This document shows, piece by piece, positions 7,288-11,446 of a stretch of 11,446 nucleotides of DNA. Both the position numbers and the translations under genes were made by a program. The DNA comes from JBBRYB01 sp038238115 (lineage in GTDB: Bacteria; Actinomycetota; Actinomycetes; Propionibacteriales; Nocardioidaceae), in assembly GCA_038238115.1 (NCBI GenBank), contig JBBRYB010000082.1, positions 1 to 11,446 of the forward strand, given 5' to 3'. The notes under the pieces are model-generated. The model was not told the DNA's origin. It saw nothing but the letters and a program-made list of their open reading frames with translations, and searched no databases. How positions within the stretch are numbered: position 1 is the first letter of the stretch; every line of letters begins with the position of its first letter.

Positions 7288-7411
7288 AAACTTTCTGGCC
7301 CGCGACGCTGGTCAGTGTGCCCAATCGTCGCACCGATTCCGGTTCCGCCCGGCAAAAGCGCCCCAGCTATTCGCGCTAAGGCGCTGCTGTGTACCGCGAC
7401 CTGGCAGTAGA
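7288..7411. other. Non-coding stretch between secreted-protein gene and IS remnant
   Basis: This stretch holds the upstream region of the leftward secreted-protein gene and leads into the IS fragment. I see no convincing promoter, hairpin or coding frame. Short frames cross it on both strands but resemble no protein I know. The left end of the ISL3 element is not visible here. Confidence 0.4.
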
Positions 7412-7429
7412 AACGAATGCCAAGGCGGT

Positions 7430-7593
7430 AGAGGTGGCACGAAATCGTCCAACACCAAGATCCGGCTGATCACCAGGATCGGGGTCGGCTTCAAATCCGG
7501 CGACGCCCTCATCGCCCTCGCCATGCTCAGCCTGGGCGGACACCGCCCCACCCTCCCAGCCCGAAAAGCACCCACAGATCAGTTAGGAGAGCC
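7430..7593 (+). mobile_element. 3' remnant of an ISL3-family insertion sequence
   Basis: The plus-strand frame from 7442 reads SSNTKIRLITRIGVGF, then DALIALAMLSLGGHRP, the conserved C-terminal end of actinobacterial ISL3-family transposases. Only about 45 of some 400+ residues remain, so it is inactive. Upstream of about 7430 the resemblance stops. The run CACAGATCAGTTAGGAGAGCC ends near 7593; its complement begins GGCTCT, like the terminal inverted repeats of this family. The transposase frame lacks the usual stop after the ARK residues and reads through the repeat to TGA at 7607-7609. The left end is absent. A deletion that removed most of the element and possibly flanking genes is inferred. 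Confidence 0.72.
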
Positions 7594-7626
7594 CACATTT
7601 CCCATATGATCCCGGGCCGTCGACGA

Positions 7627-7638
7627 GGTATCGGTATC
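7627..7638. promoter_or_regulatory. Tandem GGTATC repeat upstream of vapB, possible operator
   Basis: GGTATC occurs twice in a row, within AGGTATCGGTATCACCT (7626-7642), which has AGGT/ACCT ends. It starts 44 bases before the vapB ATG. VapB-type antitoxins commonly bind repeats near their own promoter. A TATGAT at 7605-7610 could be a -10 element. The role is inferred from position only. Confidence 0.3.
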
Positions 7639-7670
7639 ACCTCAGATAAATATTGCGCGAGGAGAAGCTC

Positions 7671-7899
7671 ATGAAGGTGAACAGCAAGGGGCAGGTGACG
7701 ATCCCGGCGGACCTGCGCCGTCGGCATGGGTTCGCCGAAGGCGACGAGGTCCAGGTCGTCGAAGACGGCAGTAATCTGCGCATCATGCACAGCGACCCCC
7801 ACCGGCAGTCGCGGCAACAAGAGCGTGAACCGCCTCCGCGGCCGCGCGACAACGAACCTGACAACCGACGAGCTGATGGCCCTGCTCCGTGCCGAGTGA
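7671..7899 (+). pseudogene. vapB: VapB-type antitoxin (AbrB/SpoVT-like), frameshifted
   Basis: The product starts MKVNSKGQVTIPADLRRRHG, the swapped-hairpin AbrB fold of VapB antitoxins that binds operator DNA. AGGAG at 7660-7664 sits 6 bases before ATG. After LRIMHSD the printed frame goes off at C5 (7796-7800). Removing one C gives PTGSRGNKSVNRLRGRATT, then NLTTDELMALLRAE and TGA at 7897-7899. That is the expected toxin-binding tail and a 75-residue full length. As printed the frame instead runs to 8009 with an unrelated tail, which would keep the DNA-binding part but lose toxin neutralisation. The restored stop overlaps the vapC start, the usual operon arrangement. Real mutation and sequencing error cannot be separated here. 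Confidence 0.77.
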
Positions 7900-8170
7900 A
7901 GCCGTCACACTCGTCGACTCCAATGTCCTCCTCGACATCCTCACCGCTGACCCCGCTTGGGAGGAGAGGTCGAGCGCGGCGCTCGCAAACGCGTTCGACG
8001 GTGGCGTAGTCGTCATCAACCCGATCGTGTACGCCGAGGTCTCGGTCGGTTTCACCCACCTCGAGGACCTCGATGACGCGTTACCCCGCGCCCAGTTCGT
8101 CCGAGAGCCGCTCCCCTACCCGGCCGGCATCCTCGCCGGCAAAAGCGTTCCTGACCTACCGACGGCACCT
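7889..8170 (+). pseudogene. vapC: VapC-type PIN-domain toxin, truncated and frameshifted
   Basis: GTG 7889-7891 overlaps the restored vapB stop. The protein shows the PIN-domain start VTLVDSNVLLDIL with the first catalytic Asp, then VVINPIVYAEVSVGF with the conserved Glu, then REPLPYPAGILAGK. At AAAA (8141-8144) one extra A breaks the frame. Restoring it gives GKAFLTYRR, as expected in VapC. Nothing resembling the remaining C-terminal third, including the DFYIGAH-like motif with further catalytic Asp residues, follows. The sequence runs straight into the 3' end of the regulator on the other strand. About 93 of roughly 130-140 residues remain, so an active ribonuclease is unlikely. As printed the frame continues to 8413 antisense to the regulator, without toxin similarity. 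Confidence 0.77.
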
Positions 8171-8174
8171 CAGA

Positions 8175-9140
8175 TCAGGAAGGTGGACCCTCACTCGCCG
8201 CCAACAGCCGACGCCCGAGGGTTCGCGCGGCCTCCTGGAGCTCGGGGCACCTCACGATCCGGTACGGCGCCGGGATCCTCGCCAGCTGCTCGACGTACCA
8301 CGCCGGGTTGCTGGTGCTGCCCACCAGGCTGGTGCTCTCGGCACCGAGAGCCTGGAGCCCCCCGATGGCACGGGGCAGGCAACGAGCCACGGTTTCGACC
8401 GCCGCGTCGATGACGACTTCGACGTCGTACTCCCATCCGACGGCGAGATGCTCCTCGAGCATGGCGACCGGTTCGAGGTCGGCCGGTGGGCTGAATGTGT
8501 CGTCGAGCACCTCCACTCTGCGGACGCGATCGATCCGGTATGCCCGCCGGGCGTCCCTGTGGTGCGACCGACAGAGCAGGTACCACCGGCCGTGGCGTAC
8601 GACGACCGCCCACGGGTCGACCTCCATCAGCCACTCCGACCCTGCCTCCGAACGGTAGTCGAGCCGCACCCGCCGGTGGTTCGAACACGCCTGCACGAGG
8701 ACGGCCGTGGTTCCGGGGTCGGGCCGGGCGGCGGCGCGGTCAGGGGCGGGCGCTGTGGTGCGACGGACGGCAACGGCCTGGGCCGCAACCGACTCCGGGA
8801 GTGCCCGCACGATCTTGCCGAGCGCGCTGCCGACCGGGTCGATGGGGTCGCTCGCATCATGGTGACCGTCGAGCACCGCCATGACCAAGCCGAGCGCCTC
8901 GGCGGCACTGAACATCAGCGGCGGCAGCCGGAGGCCGCGGCCGGCGGGGTAGCCACCGTAAGGCCCCCGGACGGCCTCGATCGGAATGCCCGCCTCGCGA
9001 AGGATGCCGACGTAACGCCGGGCGGCTCGCTCCGACACTCCGAGCTTGTCGCCGAGGCGACCCGCGGTGATGCCCGGGCTGCCCTGGACGAGTTCGAGGG
9101 CCAGATGTGTCCGCGCAGTCGGGCTGATGGCGGGGTCCAC
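8175..9140 (-). CDS. YafY-type transcriptional regulator (HTH plus WYL domain)
   Basis: This encodes a 321-residue regulator. Residues about 10-65 form a winged helix (ITAGRLGDKLGVSERAARRY, then the wing GPYGGYPAGRG). Residues about 145-215 form the WYL domain, with HGRWYLL at 183-189 and YRIDRVRRVEVL after it. A C-terminal extension follows to the end. WYL domains bind ligands or nucleic acid and switch DNA binding. The start is GTG 9138-9140, supported by AAAGGGA about 6 bases upstream. The gene is divergent from a DinB-like gene, a frequent actinobacterial arrangement in which the regulator controls its DinB neighbour. The inverted repeat in the 53-bp gap is the likely operator. Its 3' end abuts the broken vapC. 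Confidence 0.9.
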   Translation of the reverse strand: MDPAISPTARTHLALELVQGSPGITAGRLGDKLGVSERAARRYVGILREAGIPIEAVRGPYGGYPAGRGLRLPPLMFSAAEALGLVMAVLDGHHDASDPIDPVGSALGKIVRALPESVAAQAVAVRRTTAPAPDRAAARPDPGTTAVLVQACSNHRRVRLDYRSEAGSEWLMEVDPWAVVVRHGRWYLLCRSHHRDARRAYRIDRVRRVEVLDDTFSPPADLEPVAMLEEHLAVGWEYDVEVVIDAAVETVARCLPRAIGGLQALGAESTSLVGSTSNPAWYVEQLARIPAPYRIVRCPELQEAARTLGRRLLAASEGPPS

Positions 9141-9151
9141 AGCATCCCTTT

Positions 9152-9172
9152 CCCGGATGTAGAACGTCCGGG
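9152..9172. promoter_or_regulatory. Inverted repeat between regulator and DUF664 gene, likely operator
   Basis: CCCGGA (9152-9157) and TCCGGG (9167-9172) are perfect 6-base arms around TGTAGAACG. The site is centred between the regulator start (9140) and the ATG at 9194. A YafY-type regulator binding here could control both directions. Binding is inferred from position and symmetry. Confidence 0.5.
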
Positions 9173-9193
9173 ACTGACGCTAGCGTGCCGACC

Positions 9194-9515
9194 ATGACGG
9201 GGACGGATCGCACCGATGCTCAGCTGGCCCCCGGCCGCCGGCACCGAGGTCGAGACCCTGATCGGGTCTCTGGAGAGGCAGCGCCGCACCTTCGCCTACA
9301 AGTGCAGTGACCTGGACGCCACCGGGCTGCGGGCGACAACCGCGGCCACGATGATGACGCTCGGCGGGCTGCTCAAGCACCTGGCCCTGGTCGAGGCCGA
9401 CTACTTCTCCGTGAGGCTGCTCGGACACGACCCAGGTCCCCCCTGGAACACCGTGGAGTGGGATGCCGACCCGGGGTGGGAGTGGCGGACCGCCGCCGAG
9501 GATCCGCCCTCGTGA
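9194..9515 (+). pseudogene. DUF664 (DinB-like) gene, copy 2, frameshifted and truncated
   Basis: ATG 9194 begins MTGTDRTDAQLAP, then goes out of frame at C5 (9228-9232). With one C removed it continues PAAGTEVETLIGSLERQRRT, aligning with the paralogue at 822-1394, which also begins MTG. The second frame, printed from ATG 9216, gives GLRATTAATMMTLGGLLKHL (first metal His) and PGWEWRTAAEDPP, then TGA at 9513-9515. The paralogue continues for about 85 more residues, including the HTGHAD metal motif; no frame after 9506 resembles these. The gene therefore lacks its C-terminal half, most simply through a deletion, and cannot make a complete metal site. It diverges from the YafY-type regulator and precedes DUF427 copy 2. 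Confidence 0.75.
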
Positions 9516-9605
9516 AGACGGCGGTGACTTCGGGCACTGGCGACGTAGGTTGACGGACATCCGCCACCACCGATCATGGGCCGAATCCGGGAAGCCTTGC
9601 CGGTC

Positions 9606-9649
9606 CTGCGGTGTTGAGGGTCGAGTACGCCAACCAGAAGGGAAAGCAC
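9606..9649 (+). promoter_or_regulatory. Conserved 44-bp leader upstream of DUF427 copy 2
   Basis: It aligns gap-free with 1448-1491 (shared CTGCGGTGTTG at the left and AGAAGGGAAAGC at the right). The AGAAGGGA ribosome site fixes the ATG at 9650. The region 9516-9605 between the broken DUF664 gene and this leader holds nothing recognisable. Confidence 0.55.
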
Positions 9650-9955
9650 ATGAGAGCCATCATCGACGGCGCGACCGTTGCCAGCGCCCCAGACTCCGAC
9701 CTCATCTCCATCGAGGGCAACTCCTACTTTCCGCCCGCCTCGCTTACAGCCGACGCGTTCCGTGACAGCCCGACGCCGTACACCTGCCCATGGAAGGGAG
9801 CCGCCCAGTATCACCATGTCTCAGTGGCAGGCGTTACCCATCACGACGCGGCGTGGAGCTACCCCGACCCTTACCCGGCCTCCTTCGACCGGGTTGGCAC
9901 GGACTACTCCGGCTACGTCGCCTTCGACAAGGCGAAAGTCACGGTCACCGAATAG
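9650..9955 (+). CDS. DUF427 family protein, copy 2
   Basis: This encodes 101 residues, MRAIIDGATVAS onward, the same length as the gene at 1492 and about 80% identical in protein by eye. The changes cluster in the first 40 residues and around 57-63. The block HDAAWSYPDPYPASFDRVGT is unchanged. The core TPYTCPWKGAAQYHHV and the C-terminal GYVAFDK strand are kept, so the fold should be intact. Function is unknown, as for the family. It lies behind a broken DUF664 gene on the same strand, whereas copy 1 diverges from its DUF664 partner, so the two loci differ by an inversion or by independent assembly. The DNA downstream of the two stop codons does not match, which limits the duplicated unit on that side. 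Confidence 0.88.
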   Translation: MRAIIDGATVASAPDSDLISIEGNSYFPPASLTADAFRDSPTPYTCPWKGAAQYHHVSVAGVTHHDAAWSYPDPYPASFDRVGTDYSGYVAFDKAKVTVTE

Positions 9956-10069
9956 CCGGCGCGGGAGTCGGCAGCAGAGTCAGGTCGATGTATCCAGACG
10001 TCTCACTTGCCGGGCGCGCGTCTTCGCAGCTCAACGAAAGCCGTGCGGAGGGCATGGGACCCTTGGAGC

Positions 10070-10522
10070 ATGCAGACGGTGTACGAGGCCGCAGGTGGTG
10101 CCGACGGCATGCAGCGCCTGGCCCGCGCATGGCATGTCAGGGTGATGGCTGACGAGGTGGTGACCCACGCGTTCAGCCACGGTTTCCATCCGGAGCACAC
10201 CCCGCGACTCGCTGCCTACTGGGCAGAGGCGCTGGGTGGTCCGACCACGTATTCAAACGCGTATGGCGACGAGACCTCGGTGGTGCAGATGCACAGCGGC
10301 AATGGTGCGCACGAGGAGATGGACCGGCGAGCGATCGCTTGTTTCGATCTGGCGCTGGTCGACGTCGGCCTCGCGGACGACCACCGGCTCAGCCATGTGC
10401 TGCACGACTACTTCGCGTGGGCAACCACCAACACCATGTCCCGGTATCACCGGTCGGCTGACGATGTCCCCGACGGGCTGCGCATCCCGAAGTGGTCATG
10501 GGACGGACTCGTCGACGGCTAG
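10070..10522 (+). CDS. Group II truncated hemoglobin-like protein
   Basis: This encodes a 150-residue heme-globin-fold protein that would bind O2, NO or peroxide in the cytosol. It begins MQTVYEAAGGADGMQRL, shows EALGGPTTYS at about 54-62 and VVQMH, with His75 as the likely proximal heme ligand. These match group II truncated globins such as mycobacterial GlbO. By-eye alignment puts Ala88 where GlbO has the distal Trp (G8), so ligand handling may differ; this rests on an ungapped alignment from the proximal His. The C-terminal tail (PKWSWDGLVDG) is longer than in GlbO. ATG 10070 is used, but GGAG is only one base away. GTG 10079, in the same frame, is better spaced and could be the true start. 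Confidence 0.8.
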   Translation: MQTVYEAAGGADGMQRLARAWHVRVMADEVVTHAFSHGFHPEHTPRLAAYWAEALGGPTTYSNAYGDETSVVQMHSGNGAHEEMDRRAIACFDLALVDVGLADDHRLSHVLHDYFAWATTNTMSRYHRSADDVPDGLRIPKWSWDGLVDG

Positions 10523-10618
10523 CGAACCCAGCGTCCAAGCAGCGAGAACAACGTGCGTGCCCGCCCCCGACGTCGACTTTCGTCGCCGATCTCAGCGCGT
10601 CTGACGTTGCGGTTCCTT

Positions 10619-10660
10619 CGGTCGGGGCTGACGGCAATCGAACCCGCGACCCCATGCCCC
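10619..10660 (-). other. tRNA 3'-end-like fragment, possible attachment site
   Basis: Read on the minus strand, this segment contains GGTCGCGGGTTCGATT followed by GCCGTCAGCCCCGACC. These look like a variable loop, a T arm with the invariant GTTCGAT core, and a 3' acceptor strand CAGCCCC-G-ACC. One base in the T stem (GCGGG against GCCGT) does not pair. No matching 5' half (GGGGCTG with a D arm) lies upstream, where the sequence is the end of the nucleotidyltransferase gene. A partial tRNA 3' end of about 40 bases is what integrating elements leave as an attachment repeat. The acceptor end resembles tRNA-Pro, tentatively. Confidence 0.5.
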
Positions 10661-10667
10661 GCTCGTA

Positions 10668-11446
10668 CTAGTAGGCGCGACGGAGGGTGAAGGCGACTCG
10701 GGGTGTGTTGACGTCGCACGAGGGCAGTTCCTCCTCGACGAGGTCGAAGGTCTCCTCGACGAGGGAGCTCACCTCGTCGGTCGCGATGGACGGCGGCGCG
10801 ACGAGCAGTCGTCTGATCCGACCGGCCAAGTCGGCGGGTGCGCGCGGCAGCAAGGTGGCCTCCCAGTCCAGCCACTTGTGGAAGGGGTGCGGGACGTAGA
10901 CCCGGTTGAGACCGAAGAGGGCGTCCAGAACGCCCTGAACGTTGTCGACGAGATCACGGTGCAGGAGGAAGACGTCGTCGCGGGCCGCCAACATCTCGAG
11001 TCGATCCCTCGGTCTCAGGTCCAGCCCTGCATCGACCATGGCTTCGGCCAAGGACGTCGGGTAGACCGCGCACCGAGATCGCCAGGCGTCGATGACCGGT
11101 TGCCCGTGCAACGCCTGCCCGTGCAGCAACGCCGTGATCCGGACCTGGAGCTCCCGCTCGACGTTGGACCGATCCAGAGCCGCCGTGAGGTAGCCGTCGA
11201 TCGTCGAGATCAGGAATCCACTCGTGTCGACTTTGATCCCACCGATCGCATACCCGTCGGCCCACTCGTTGTCGTCCGACTCGGCGTATACGCGCTCCCA
11301 CCCGGCACCCTCGACCGCCTCGACACGCTCGTCGTCGGTGGGAGGGCTCGACCAGTAGACGTCGAGCTCGATGTCGGAGTACGCGTCCGCCAACCCGCGG
11401 GCCACCGAACCCGCTACCAGGACGGCCGCCACCTTCGGGTTCGCGA
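10668..11446 (-). CDS. Nucleotidyltransferase-like protein (5' end outside window)
   Basis: The leftward frame is open from the window edge to TAG at 10668-10670, so the N-terminus is missing. A GTG at 11432 is available, but the preceding codons (Ala-Asn-Pro-Lys) lead smoothly into VAAVLVAGSVARG, so the true start is probably outside. The motif GSVARGLADAYSDIELDVYW is the GS-x10-D-x-[DE] core of the nucleotidyltransferase (DNA polymerase beta-like) fold with its metal acids. The rest (255 residues in all) is helical, with DDVFLLHRDLVDNVQGVLDA and NRVYVPHPFHKWLDWE resembling standalone family members (DUF4037-like) related to aminoglycoside or nucleotidyl transferases. The substrate is unknown; a resistance enzyme is possible but not shown. 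Confidence 0.78.
   Translation of the reverse strand, partial: ANPKVAAVLVAGSVARGLADAYSDIELDVYWSSPPTDDERVEAVEGAGWERVYAESDDNEWADGYAIGGIKVDTSGFLISTIDGYLTAALDRSNVERELQVRITALLHGQALHGQPVIDAWRSRCAVYPTSLAEAMVDAGLDLRPRDRLEMLAARDDVFLLHRDLVDNVQGVLDALFGLNRVYVPHPFHKWLDWEATLLPRAPADLAGRIRRLLVAPPSIATDEVSSLVEETFDLVEEELPSCDVNTPRVAFTLRRAY

Noticed and set aside
8073..9197. Long plus-strand open frame (374 codons)
   Set aside because: It is antisense to the WYL regulator, whose domains are unmistakable. The translation is Arg/Pro-rich with no family pattern.
1..11446. CRISPR arrays, complete tRNA or rRNA genes, complete transposons, replication origin
   Set aside because: No regularly spaced repeats, full cloverleaf, intact transposase or iteron-like clusters were seen on either strand.

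Overview
The window is high-GC DNA from an actinomycete-like bacterium. The evidence is strong G/C third-position bias, frequent GTG starts, several DinB/mycothiol-dependent-isomerase-fold proteins, WYL-type and VapBC-type genes, and an actinobacterial ISL3-type transposase tail. The genus cannot be named from the sequence.

Left end (1-1797): a mycothiol-dependent maleylpyruvate isomerase-like protein cut by the window edge, a DUF664 (DinB-like) protein, and, divergent from it, a 101-residue DUF427 protein. A 40-bp scrap of a vapC toxin gene lies between the first two genes.

Centre left (1890-6512): a compact divergent cluster. Leftward runs an operon of an alpha/beta hydrolase, an aldehyde dehydrogenase and possibly a 62-residue protein overlapping the dehydrogenase stop. 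Rightward runs a free-standing acyl carrier protein whose stop overlaps the start of an acyl-AMP ligase (ATGA). The ligase is interrupted by one extra C in a run of seven. Together they look like a small acyl activation and carrier system with aldehyde-oxidising and acyl-hydrolysing partners. I recognise no described pathway with exactly this set, and it is the best candidate here for something undescribed.

Centre right (6513-8170): a perfect 10-bp hairpin (probable terminator), a small predicted secreted protein, the 3' end of an ISL3-family insertion sequence, and a decayed vapBC toxin-antitoxin locus. Both vapBC genes carry +1 shifts, and vapC is cut short where it meets the next gene.

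Right part (8175-11446): a YafY-type WYL regulator divergent from a broken second DUF664 gene, a second DUF427 gene about 80% identical in protein to the first, a group II truncated globin, a tRNA 3'-end-like fragment (possible attachment site), and the 3' part of a nucleotidyltransferase-like gene running off the right edge.

The paralogous DUF664/DUF427 pairs at both ends, the vapC scraps, the IS remnant and the tRNA-end fragment mark this as a rearranged accessory region. Four separate +1 changes, all in mononucleotide runs, may reflect real decay, sequencing error or both, so the broken genes should be confirmed against reads.
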